This document shows, piece by piece, positions 1 through 7,234 of a stretch of DNA of 38,717 nucleotides (within the stretch, counting starts at the first letter, position 1; each line of letters opens with the position of its first letter). The position numbers and the translations under genes were made by a program. Source of the stretch: an uncultured Prevotella sp. Lineage in GTDB: Bacteria; Bacteroidota; Bacteroidia; Bacteroidales; Bacteroidaceae. Where the stretch lies: assembly GCA_900315765.1 (NCBI GenBank), contig ONAK01000018.1, positions 1 to 38,717 of the forward strand, in the 5' to 3' direction. The notes beneath the pieces were generated by a model. The model was not told the origin of the DNA. It made no database searches and worked only from the letters and a program-made list of their open reading frames with translations.

Positions 1-92
1 CAATGAGTCAGTCTTTGCTCTTTGGTGCTCAGTGTTTTACTAAACTTTTTTAATTTTGAGGGCTGAGATATCATATATTTGGTGGAATTTAC

Positions 93-100
93 TATCTTTG
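93..100 (+). promoter_or_regulatory. Bacteroidetes -7 promoter element (TATCTTTG)
   Basis: TATCTTTG matches the Bacteroidetes primary-sigma -7 consensus TAnnTTTG and lies 46 bp before the flavoprotein start. No TTTG is found at the expected -33 distance; the nearest upstream TTTG (78-81) is too close. Bases 1-92 hold no gene I can support. Confidence 0.55.
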
Positions 101-146
101 TGGCAGAGATTTGATGTTTTTATTAAACTACTAAACAATTACGACA

Positions 147-662
147 ATGAAGGTACTTATTTTGCAAGGATCGCCACGCGGCAATGGCAACACTGCCTGG
201 ATGGCTGAGGAATTTAAAAAGGCGGCAGAAGCTGCTGGGCATGAGGTTACATTAGTTAATGTGGCTAAAAAGAAGATTGCTGGCTGTCTGGCCTGTGAGT
301 ATTGTCATAATAAAGGTAATGGTGCTTGTATCCAGAAGGATGATATGCAGGAGCTTTATCCGCTGATGGCTGAAGCTGAGGCTCTGATTCTGGCTGCTCC
401 TATCTATTACTTTACCATCTGCGCACAGATTCAGGCGCCCATTCAGCGTATGTACTGCGTAAATGCACCTGCTAAGGTTAAGAAAATGGCTCTGCTGGTA
501 TCGTCGTACTCTCCTGGTGTTTATGATGGTGCTACTGCTGAGTTCCGCGATATCTGCAACTACTGGAAAGTGGAAAATGTGGGTACGGTGACAGCCAAGG
601 TAGATGAGCAGAAAACTGAGGAAACCAAACAGAAAGTGATAGAGCTGGCGAATAAACTCTAA
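147..662 (+). CDS. NAD(P)H-dependent flavodoxin-family oxidoreductase, possible iron-sulfur flavoprotein
   Basis: A 171-residue flavodoxin-like protein of the NADPH-dependent FMN reductase superfamily. The N-terminus is a beta strand followed by the FMN phosphate loop GSPRGNGNT (residues 8-16). The second flavin-binding segment is around AAPIYYFTICAQ (near residue 85). Cysteines 47, 50, 53 and 61 give a CX2CX2CX7C cluster, the compact spacing used for a 4Fe-4S cluster in archaeal-type iron-sulfur flavoproteins. Whether a cluster is bound here is inference. It is probably a cytosolic electron carrier or redox-stress reductase with unknown substrate. The ATG at 147 follows an A/T-rich leader and a TATCTTTG box. 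The gene stands alone, followed 56 bp later by a sigma factor with its own promoter. Family assignment is firm; function is not. Confidence 0.85.
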   Translation: MKVLILQGSPRGNGNTAWMAEEFKKAAEAAGHEVTLVNVAKKKIAGCLACEYCHNKGNGACIQKDDMQELYPLMAEAEALILAAPIYYFTICAQIQAPIQRMYCVNAPAKVKKMALLVSSYSPGVYDGATAEFRDICNYWKVENVGTVTAKVDEQKTEETKQKVIELANKL

Positions 663-667
663 AATTT

Positions 668-698
668 TTTGTTATGTCGAAATTGTTTCGTATCTTTG
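668..698 (+). promoter_or_regulatory. Promoter of the sigma factor gene
   Basis: TTTG at 668-671, a 19-bp spacer and TATCTTTG at 691-698 reproduce the Bacteroidetes consensus TTTG-N19/20-TAnnTTTG. The ATG of the sigma gene is 19 bp downstream of the -7 box. The promoter sits in the short gap after the flavoprotein gene, so the two genes need not be co-transcribed. Confidence 0.8.
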
Positions 699-717
699 TG
701 GCCAAAACAATTTTGAT

Positions 718-1422
718 ATGGAAGATTCAGCATTAAACAGATATCTTGATGAGATAGGTAAGGAGCAGTTGCTTACCAACGAGGAGGAACGACAGCTGGC
801 GGAGCGTATTGCCAAGGGCGACGAGCGGGCGCTGTCGAAACTGATTGAGGCTAACCTGAAGTTCGTGGTTACGGTGGCGCGCCAGTACAAGGGTAAGGGC
901 GTGGCTATGGAGGACCTGGTGAGCGAGGGTAACATCGGATTGATGAAGGCGGCTGCCAAGTTCGATGCTTCGAAGGGCGTACGCTTTGTGAACTACGCTG
1001 TGGTGCACATACGTCAGGCTATAGAGAAAGCGATTGACCAACAGGGTGGACTCTATCAGATACCTAAGGACGTTAAGCAGGATCTGGCTCGCCAGCAGAG
1101 CATTCCGCTATCGGTGGATGCGCCATTGGGTCACCGCACGAACATGAGTCTGCTCTCGGTGCTGGTGAACAAGGATGCGCCGTTGGCCGATGAGCGTGTT
1201 CACTCAGAGGCTATAGAGGATGCCATTGAGTATGCGCTGGGTACGCTCAACGAGCGTGAACGTCGCGTGGTAAATGCTTTCTTCGGTATCGATCAGGAGC
1301 ATGAAACGATGGCTGAGATTGCTGAGGATATGGAGCTGAAGCGTGAGCGCGTGCGTCAGATTAGAGACATATCGGTGCGCAAACTGCGCAAGGCTTATCG
1401 CAACAAACTGAAATCTGCATAA
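718..1422 (+). CDS. RpoD-like sigma-70 family factor with reduced region 3
   Basis: 234 residues, against about 287 for the usual Bacteroidetes primary sigma factor. The N-terminus (SALNRYLDEIGKEQLLTNEEE) is region 1.2-like. Regions 2.1-2.4 follow (residues ~33-107, with NLKFVVTVARQY and DLVSEGNIGLMKAA). Region 4 is at ~165-228, with helix-turn-helix and recognition helix RERVRQI. Between regions 2 and 4 only about 25 residues replace the ~70-residue region 3. The melting-associated WW pair of region 2.4 (normally AVWWIRQ) is AVVHIRQ here (V96-H97). It is probably an alternative, group-2-like factor diverged from the primary sigma. It could still bind RNA polymerase and a -33-like element through region 4. 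It has its own consensus promoter and is followed by a bidirectional terminator. Family assignment is certain; regulon unknown. Confidence 0.9.
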   Translation: MEDSALNRYLDEIGKEQLLTNEEERQLAERIAKGDERALSKLIEANLKFVVTVARQYKGKGVAMEDLVSEGNIGLMKAAAKFDASKGVRFVNYAVVHIRQAIEKAIDQQGGLYQIPKDVKQDLARQQSIPLSVDAPLGHRTNMSLLSVLVNKDAPLADERVHSEAIEDAIEYALGTLNERERRVVNAFFGIDQEHETMAEIAEDMELKRERVRQIRDISVRKLRKAYRNKLKSA

Positions 1423-1428
1423 GATACC

Positions 1429-1464
1429 AACAAAAAAGGCTCCCGATTGGGAGCCCTTTTTGTT
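1429..1464. terminator. Bidirectional rho-independent terminator (sigma factor / htpG)
   Basis: A 7-bp stem GGCTCCC/GGGAGCC (1438-1444 and 1449-1455) with loop GATT is flanked by an A-run on the left and CTTTTTGTT on the right. It can terminate the + strand sigma gene and the converging htpG transcript. The htpG stop codon (1463-1465) abuts it. Confidence 0.9.
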
Positions 1465-3517
1465 ATTTAATCAGATCAACTGAACGTTTCAAGAACTTGT
1501 CGAGTGCTTCGCCCTTGAGCATACCGTTCTGCAGCAGAGCGAGGTCGATGAGCTGATGAACCACCGAGTTGCCCTTGGCATAGTCGGCAATAACGGCAGT
1601 CTTCTTGTCCTTCTGCTCCTGTACTGCCTTCTCGGCCTCGGCCTTCTGGTCTTTATCCTCCTGGGTAAGCTCGTCGTACTTCTTCTTGTCCTGCTGGGCG
1701 CGGATGGCTGCAAGGCGTGCCTCCTGACCCTTAAGCTCGGCCTCGATAGGCTGGAGAGCCTCCTTGGTGGCGGCTGCACTCTCGTCGAGCACCTTCTTTA
1801 CCAATGGGTGGTCGGAGTTGAGAACGAGGTTGAACGAATCAGGCATCTGGCCATAGAAACTCATGCCTGGCTGGAACTTGCTCATCTCCTTCATACGGCG
1901 CATATACTCGTTCTGAGTGATGACTACAGGGCGCGACTCGGCTCCAAGTGCATCAACCTGAACCATAAACTCAGTGTGGTCGAGCTTTGGCAGCTGAGTG
2001 CGGAATACGGCTGACAAATTGTCACTCTCGCCCTCGCTGAGATTGTTCTTTGGAGCATCGCTCTTTACAATCAGACGGTCGATGATGTCGCTGTCGACAC
2101 GGGTGAAATGACTCTTCTCGAATTTCTGCTCCAGTGTCTGGATGGTTGGAACATCGAGCTGGCCATCGAGCAGCAGAACGCTGTAGCCCTTGTCCTGAGC
2201 AGCCTTGATGTATGAGTACTGATCGTCCTTATCGGTGGCATATAGATATACCAGCTGATCGTCCTTATCCTTCTGGTTGGCCTCAATCAGTGTCTTGTAC
2301 TCATCGAAGGTGAAGTACTTACCCTCGGTATCCTTGAAGAGTGCAAACTCCTTGGCGCGATCGTAGAATCCATCCTCGCTGAGGATACCGTAGTTGATGA
2401 AGAGCTTGAGATCGTCCCACTTCTCCTCGTATTCCTTGCGATTCTCGCTGAAGATGGCCTTCAGGCGGTCGGCAACCTTCTTGGTGATATAGGTAGAAAT
2501 CTTCTTAACCTCGCGATCGCTCTGCAGATATGAACGGCTCACGTTCAGAGGAATGTCTGGTGAATCGATGACACCATGCAGCAGAGTAAGGAACTCTGGT
2601 ACGATGCCCTCTACCTGATCGGTAACAAACACCTGGTTGCAGTAGAGCTGAATCTTGTTCTTCTGCAGTTCGATGCTTGACTTGATTTTTGGGAAGTAGA
2701 GGATACCAGTGAGATTGAATGGGTAGTCGACGTTCAGGTGAATCCAGAACAGAGGCTCGTCGCTCATTGGATAGAGTGTGCGGTAGAAGCTCTTATAGTC
2801 CTCGTCCTTCAGTGTGCTTGGAGTCTTGGTCCACAGGGGCTCTACGCTGTTAATGATGTTGTCCTCTTCAGTATCAACCTGTTTGCCGTCTTTCCACTCG
2901 GTCTTCTTTCCGAAGGCTACAGGCACAGCCATAAACTTGCAATACTTGTTGAGCAGACCCTCGAGCTTGAACTTGTCGAGGAACTCCTTGCAGTCATCGT
3001 CGATATAGAGGATGATGTCTGAACCATGAGCCTCGCGCTCGGCATCGTCAATCTCATAGGCAGGTGAACCATCGCAGCTCCACTTTACAGCCTTCGAACC
3101 TTCCTTCCAGCTCTTGGTGATAATCTCAACCTTCTTGGCAACCATGAAGCTTGAGTAGAAACCAAGTCCGAAGTGACCGATGATGTTGTTGGCGTTATCC
3201 TTATATTTCTCAAGGAAGTCGGTAACGCCTGAGAAGGCAATCTGATTGATATATTTATCGATTTCCTCCTCGGTCATGCCGATACCATGGTCGCTGATGG
3301 TGATGGTGCCTTTGTCGGCATCAAGGTTTACGCGTACTGTAAGGTCGCCCAACTCCTGCTTGTACTCGCCCTGAGCAGCAAGTGTCTTAAGCTTCTGTGT
3401 AGCGTCGACGGCGTTAGAAACCATCTCGCGGAGGAATATCTCATGATCTGAATAGAGAAACTTTTTGATGACGGGGAAAATATTCTCGGTTGTAACCCCG
3501 ATGTTACCTTTTTGCAT
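1463..3517 (-). CDS. htpG: Molecular chaperone HtpG (Hsp90)
   Basis: 684-residue bacterial Hsp90, an ATP-dependent cytosolic chaperone that acts as a homodimer. The GHKL ATPase domain is N-terminal, with FLREMVSNAVDA (Glu/Asn box), ISDHGIGMT and the lid/glycine motif GHFGLGFYS. The middle domain contains SRSYLQSDREV. The C-terminal dimerisation region has a charged insert (KGQEARLAAIRAQQDKK...) that looks coiled-coil and is longer than in E. coli HtpG. The start at 3517 (MQKGNIGVTTENIF) was chosen because Hsp90 homology begins there; an upstream in-frame extension to 3586 would run into the rpsA terminator. The gene follows rpsA on the same strand but is separated from it by that terminator, so it should have its own promoter in 3518-3588. 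I do not see a clean TAnnTTTG box there. Confidence 0.97.
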   Translation of the reverse strand: MQKGNIGVTTENIFPVIKKFLYSDHEIFLREMVSNAVDATQKLKTLAAQGEYKQELGDLTVRVNLDADKGTITISDHGIGMTEEEIDKYINQIAFSGVTDFLEKYKDNANNIIGHFGLGFYSSFMVAKKVEIITKSWKEGSKAVKWSCDGSPAYEIDDAEREAHGSDIILYIDDDCKEFLDKFKLEGLLNKYCKFMAVPVAFGKKTEWKDGKQVDTEEDNIINSVEPLWTKTPSTLKDEDYKSFYRTLYPMSDEPLFWIHLNVDYPFNLTGILYFPKIKSSIELQKNKIQLYCNQVFVTDQVEGIVPEFLTLLHGVIDSPDIPLNVSRSYLQSDREVKKISTYITKKVADRLKAIFSENRKEYEEKWDDLKLFINYGILSEDGFYDRAKEFALFKDTEGKYFTFDEYKTLIEANQKDKDDQLVYLYATDKDDQYSYIKAAQDKGYSVLLLDGQLDVPTIQTLEQKFEKSHFTRVDSDIIDRLIVKSDAPKNNLSEGESDNLSAVFRTQLPKLDHTEFMVQVDALGAESRPVVITQNEYMRRMKEMSKFQPGMSFYGQMPDSFNLVLNSDHPLVKKVLDESAAATKEALQPIEAELKGQEARLAAIRAQQDKKKYDELTQEDKDQKAEAEKAVQEQKDKKTAVIADYAKGNSVVHQLIDLALLQNGMLKGEALDKFLKRSVDLIK

Positions 3518-3588
3518 GATTCTACAATTTAAATTAATTTTTGCCGAAGAATCTGCAAATACCGTGCCAAGAGTTTTTTTAGGCACTC

Positions 3589-3619
3589 AAAAAAATCCCC
3601 TCGGGTTTTCCAAGGGGAT
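3589..3619 (-). terminator. Rho-independent terminator of rpsA
   Basis: On the minus strand an ATCCCCTTGG/CCgAGGGGAT stem with a short A-rich loop is followed by a run of seven T (plus-strand A at 3589-3595). It lies 27 bp after the rpsA stop and before htpG. Confidence 0.88.
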
Positions 3620-3646
3620 CTGGTTAATATAGGGTAGGGGATTGAA

Positions 3647-5425
3647 TTACTTCTCGCCCTTCTCCATCTTAGCCTTCAGCTCAGCCAGAGCATCGATGTC
3701 GCCGAGAGTTGTGCTAGCGGCAATGTTCTCGATCTTTGGTGAGTCGCTCTTGCGAGCGCTCTTCTTAGCAGCAGCCTTCTTCTCCTCGCGAGCGGGATCC
3801 TCGAAGGTGCGGCTGTGAGAGAGGATGATGCGCTTAGAGTCCTTGTTGAACTCGATAACCTTGAACAGGAGAGTCTCACCAGCCTGAGCCTGTGAACCGT
3901 CCTCCTTAACAAGGTGCTTAGGAGTAGCGAAGCCCTCTACATTCTCCTCGAGAGAGATAACGGCGCCCTTCTCGAGCATCTCGCTAATCTTACCCTCGTG
4001 GATAGAACCTACAGCGTACTTGCCCTCGAATACATCCCAAGGATTATCCTCGAGCTGCTTGTGACCGAGTGACAGACGACGGTTCTCCTTATCGATGTCG
4101 AGAACAACAACCTCGATCTGCTCGCCAACCTGTGTGAACTCTGAAGGATGCTTAACCTTCTTAGTCCAGCTGAGGTCGCTGATGTGGATCAGACCGTCAA
4201 CACCCTCCTCGAGCTCTACAAATACACCGAAGTTGGTGAAGTTGCGAACCTTTGCAGTGTGCTTGCTGCCTACAGGATACTTAGTCTCGATAGCCTCCCA
4301 TGGATCCTCGCGGAGCTGCTTGATACCCAGAGACATCTTGCGCTCGTCGCGGTCGAGAGTCAGGATAACAGCCTCTACATCGTCGCCAACCTTCAGGAAC
4401 TCCTGAGCTGAACGCAGGTGCTGGCTCCATGACATCTCTGAAACGTGGATCAGACCCTCAACACCAGGCTGAATCTCTACGAATGCACCGTAATCGGCGA
4501 TAACAACTACCTTACCCTTAACGTGGTCGCCAACCTTGAGGTTAGCATCCAGAGCATCCCAAGGATGTGGAGTGAGCTGCTTCAGACCGAGAGCGATACG
4601 ACGCTTCTCGTCGTCGAAGTCGAGGATAACAACGTTAATCTTCTGGTCGAGCTCTACTACCTTGTGTGGATCGTCTACGCGGCCCCAAGACAGGTCGGTG
4701 ATGTGGATCAGTCCGTCAACACCACCCAGGTCTACGAATACACCGTAGCTGGTAATGTTCTTAACGGTACCCTCGAGGATCTGACCCTTCTCGAGCTTGC
4801 CGATGATCTCCTTCTTCTGAGCCTCGAGCTCCTGCTCGATGAGAGCCTTGTGAGATACAACAACGTTGCGGAACTCCTGGTTGATCTTAACAACCTTGAA
4901 CTCCATTGTCTTGCCTACGAACTGGTCGTAGTCACGTATTGGGTGAACGTCAATCTGTGAACCGGGGAGGAAGGCCTCGATACCGAACACGTCAACGATC
5001 ATACCGCCCTTAGTGCGGCACTTGATGTAACCCTGGATGATAGCGTCTGCCTCGAGTGCCTCGTTAACCTTCTCCCAAGACTGGCTCAGACGTGCCTTCT
5101 TGTGAGAGAGGATCAGCTGACCTTTCTTGTCTTCAGCGCTCTCAACATAAACCTCTACCTTGTCGCCGATCTTAAGATCTGGGTTGTAGCGGAATTCAGA
5201 AGCGGGGATGATACCGTCGCTCTTGTAGCCGATGTTGACAACAACTTCCTTCTTGTCAATAGAGATGACTGTTCCCTCTACTACCTGATGGTCGGCAACC
5301 TTGTTCAGGGTTTCGTCGTAAGCCTTGTCGAGCTCTTCCTTGCTGATGTTAGCAACTGTTCCGTTCTCGAACTCGTCCCAATTAAAATCGTCGAGTGGCT
5401 TAACGTTCTTTGTTAATTCTGACAT
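3647..5425 (-). CDS. rpsA: 30S ribosomal protein S1
   Basis: 592 residues with six S1/OB-fold RNA-binding repeats after an acidic N-terminal segment (~1-45). The repeats are recognisable by recurring signatures such as YGVFVDLGGVDGLIHITDLSWGR, YGAFVEIQPGVEGLIHVSEMSW and FGVFVELEEGVDGLIHISDLSW. The C-terminus is a Lys/Ala-rich tail (REEKKAAAKKSARKS) followed by an acidic/hydrophobic end (DIDALAELKAKMEKGEK). S1 recruits mRNA to the 30S subunit. In Bacteroidetes, which mostly lack Shine-Dalgarno pairing, it is expected to matter especially for A/T-rich leaders. The gene is monocistronic here: promoter 5572-5579, a ~145-nt structured leader, and terminator 3589-3619. The leader suggests autogenous control, as known for S1 in E. 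coli, but this is inference. Confidence 0.97.
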   Translation of the reverse strand: MSELTKNVKPLDDFNWDEFENGTVANISKEELDKAYDETLNKVADHQVVEGTVISIDKKEVVVNIGYKSDGIIPASEFRYNPDLKIGDKVEVYVESAEDKKGQLILSHKKARLSQSWEKVNEALEADAIIQGYIKCRTKGGMIVDVFGIEAFLPGSQIDVHPIRDYDQFVGKTMEFKVVKINQEFRNVVVSHKALIEQELEAQKKEIIGKLEKGQILEGTVKNITSYGVFVDLGGVDGLIHITDLSWGRVDDPHKVVELDQKINVVILDFDDEKRRIALGLKQLTPHPWDALDANLKVGDHVKGKVVVIADYGAFVEIQPGVEGLIHVSEMSWSQHLRSAQEFLKVGDDVEAVILTLDRDERKMSLGIKQLREDPWEAIETKYPVGSKHTAKVRNFTNFGVFVELEEGVDGLIHISDLSWTKKVKHPSEFTQVGEQIEVVVLDIDKENRRLSLGHKQLEDNPWDVFEGKYAVGSIHEGKISEMLEKGAVISLEENVEGFATPKHLVKEDGSQAQAGETLLFKVIEFNKDSKRIILSHSRTFEDPAREEKKAAAKKSARKSDSPKIENIAASTTLGDIDALAELKAKMEKGEK

Positions 5426-5571
5426 AATTATAAAATATTTGTGCCCCTCGTTTGTGTGTCGGGGCGGGATCTGGACAGACGTTTACCAGACCATGTTTAA
5501 AGGGTTAATAATAGATAGGAGCAAGCGCCTGTTCCGGCCCCTATTCCCCCTACGGGGGAGAAAATCGGCTG
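5426..5571 (-). promoter_or_regulatory. Structured 5' leader of rpsA
   Basis: About 145 nt lie between the predicted transcription start and the rpsA ATG. On the minus strand several hairpins can be drawn: CCCCC-GTA-GGGGG (5546-5558), ATAGG...CCTAT just downstream, TCTGG...CCAGA (about 5470-5495) and GCCCC...GGGGC (5443-5465) ending 18 nt before the ATG. The last 17 nt are A/U-rich, as expected for S1-dependent initiation. There is no run of U after any hairpin, so control, if any, would be translational. Confidence 0.5.
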
Positions 5572-5579
5572 CAAAGGTA
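5572..5579 (-). promoter_or_regulatory. -7 promoter element of rpsA (TACCTTTG)
   Basis: The minus strand reads TACCTTTG, matching TAnnTTTG. The -33 position falls in the heptad repeat tract at 5592-5619 and has no TTTG. Confidence 0.6.
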
Positions 5580-5591
5580 CTACTTTTTTAG

Positions 5592-5619
5592 TGAATAGTG
5601 GATAGTGAATAGAGAATAG
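5592..5619. repeat. 7-bp tandem repeat (TGAATAG-type, four copies)
   Basis: Four consecutive heptamers read TGAATAG, TGGATAG, TGAATAG and AGAATAG. They lie immediately upstream of the rpsA -7 box. Similar heptamer tracts occur at 15971-15984 (TTTATAG, TTCATAG, before the KdsC-like gene) and 17604-17626 (ATTCAGT). The rest of 5620-5781 holds the gdhA terminator and A/T-rich sequence without a gene. Confidence 0.75.
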
Positions 5620-5640
5620 TTAAAAGATTTATGAATTATT

Positions 5641-5680
5641 AACAAAAAGAAAGGACCAACTCATCACGAGCTAGCCCCTT
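5641..5680 (-). terminator. Rho-independent terminator downstream of gdhA
   Basis: On the minus strand, AGGGGCTAGCTC pairs with GAGTTGGTCCTT (five-base loop GTGAT, including G-U pairs) and is followed by TCTTTTTGTT. It lies about 100 bp after the gdhA stop and before the rpsA promoter. Confidence 0.7.
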
Positions 5681-5781
5681 CCATTCCAGTTTTAACCTTT
5701 TATACTTTACTTTTACTAACTATTATCGTTTTTCTAAGTAATTATACAAGTAATGGCTTCTTCTTTTTTTCTTCGTCGAGC

Positions 5782-7010
5782 TTATACGATGCCCTGAGCC
5801 ATCATGGCATTGGCAACCTTCATGAAGCCGGCTACGTTAGCACCCTTTACATAGTTGATGTAGCCATCAGCCTGAGTACCGTACTTCACGCAGTTCTCGT
5901 GAATGTCGTTCATGATGCGCTTCAGGTAGTTGTCAACCTCCTCAGAAGTCCAGCTCAGACGCTCAGAGTTCTGTGACATCTCAAGACCAGATACTGATAC
6001 ACCACCAGCGTTAGAAGCCTTACCAGGAGCATAGCATTAATCTCGTTCTGTGTTGCGCAAGGTAGAGCGATATCAGCTTTCTCGTGCCAAGGACGCTCAC
6101 CTGCATGGTAAACAGCGTTAGGATACTCCTCAGCATACTCCTTGATACGTCCGCGCTCTACGTTCTTCAGCTCCTTAACATAAGCCAGCTTCTCGAAGTC
6201 GATTCCGTCTGGATCGTAGATGTAACCGTCTGAGTCAGAGAGGGTCATAGGAATAGCACCCAGCTGCAGGCACTTCTCAGTAGCATACTGTGCTACGTTA
6301 CCAGAACCTGAAATCAGCACCTTCTTACCCTTCAGCTCGATGCCGCGTGTAGCCAGCATAGATGTGAGGAAGTATACGCAACCGTAACCAGTAGCCTCAG
6401 GACGGATGAGTGAACCACCGAATGAGAGACCCTTACCAGTGAGTACGCCCTGGAACTGGTGTGTGAGCTTCTTGTACTGTCCGAACAGATAGCCAACCTC
6501 ACGACCACCTACACCGATATCTCCAGCAGGTACGTCCTCATCAGGACCGATTACGCGATAAAGTTCGTTCATGAATGCCTGGCAGAAACGCATTACCTCA
6601 GCGTCGCTCTTGCCACGTGGTGAGAAGTCAGAACCTCCCTTTGCACCACCCATAGGCAGAGTTGTAAGAGAATTCTTGAAAGTCTGCTCGAAAGCCAGGA
6701 ACTTCAGGATACCCAGGTTTACACTCTTGTGATAACGCAAACCGCCTTTGTAAGGGCCAATAGCGTTGTTGTGCTGGATACGGTAACCCATGTTGGTCTG
6801 TACCTTACCCTGATCGTCTACCCATGTGATACGGAATTCGCAAACACGATCGGGGATGCAAAGGCGCTCAATCAGATTAGCCTTTTCAAACTCGGGGTGC
6901 TTGTTATACTCCTCCTCGATAGTGGGAAGAACCTGAGAAACTGCCTGGATGTACTCCGGCTCATTGGGGAAGCGCTGCTTCAACTCCTCTACAACTTTTG
7001 CTGCGTTCAT
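5782..7010 (-). pseudogene. gdhA: Glutamate dehydrogenase, broken by internal deletion/frameshift
   Basis: The first 325 codons (7010-6036) are an intact hexameric-type Glu dehydrogenase. They include PYKGGLRYH, the catalytic-lysine region PMGGAKGGSDFSP, the Rossmann motif SGSGNVAQY and ...ALPCATQNEIN. After NEIN the frame runs into 26 unrelated codons and stops at 5955. The missing end resumes in another frame at 6033 as YAPGKASNAGGVSVSGLEMSQN and continues 83 codons to 5782 (MMAQGIV). From memory of Bacteroides GdhA (about 445 aa), 37 residues including the SEGANMP segment are absent, and 325+37+83 gives 445. Two leftover bases imply a net loss of about 109 bp at ~6034. The enzyme makes glutamate from 2-oxoglutarate and ammonia. 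The truncated product lacks nucleotide/substrate-site residues and the C-terminal helices, so it should be inactive, unless the deletion is an assembly error. Confidence 0.9.
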
Positions 7011-7063
7011 AACTTTAATTCTTTTTTTATTGTTGTTTGTGATTAATTTTAAATTTCTGATTG

Positions 7064-7095
7064 CAAAATTATAGCATTATCATTGAATTACCAAA
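7064..7095 (-). promoter_or_regulatory. Promoter of gdhA
   Basis: On the minus strand TTTG (plus CAAA 7092-7095), a 20-bp spacer and TAATTTTG (7064-7071) match the Bacteroidetes consensus. The ATG is 53 bp downstream. The promoter is intact although the gene is broken. Confidence 0.82.
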
Positions 7096-7168
7096 CTTTT
7101 TATCACTTTTTTCTTTAAAATGCTATCATTTTGTAACTTTATTGATATAAGTCAAGGCAAAATGGCAT

Positions 7169-7208
7169 AAAAAAGCCCCTTTCTTGTGTTCGAGCACAAA
7201 AAAGAGGC
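7169..7208 (-). terminator. Rho-independent terminator of maeB
   Basis: The minus strand has GCCTCTTTTTTGTG pairing with CACAAGAAAGGGGC (small loop CTCGAA), followed by TTTTTT. It lies 26 bp after the maeB stop. Confidence 0.88.
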
Positions 7209-7234
7209 CTTATAAATATAATAATGTGTAACTA

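Noticed and set aside
78-100. TTTG (78-81) with TATCTTTG (93-100) as a full promoter
   Set aside because: The spacer of 11 bp is far below the 19-20 bp seen at the other promoters in the window; only the -7 box was kept.
1556-2014. Leu-rich + strand ORF within htpG
   Set aside because: It looks like a membrane protein only because it is the complement of the charged C-terminal region of HtpG.
5477-5492. ATG-Val-Trp-stop mini-ORF in the rpsA leader as a second leader peptide
   Set aside because: Three codons only, no start context and no terminator/antiterminator pair around it.
5955-7010. Reading the 351-codon frame as a complete, short glutamate dehydrogenase
   Set aside because: The last 26 codons are unrelated to the family, and the true C-terminus is present in another frame directly downstream.
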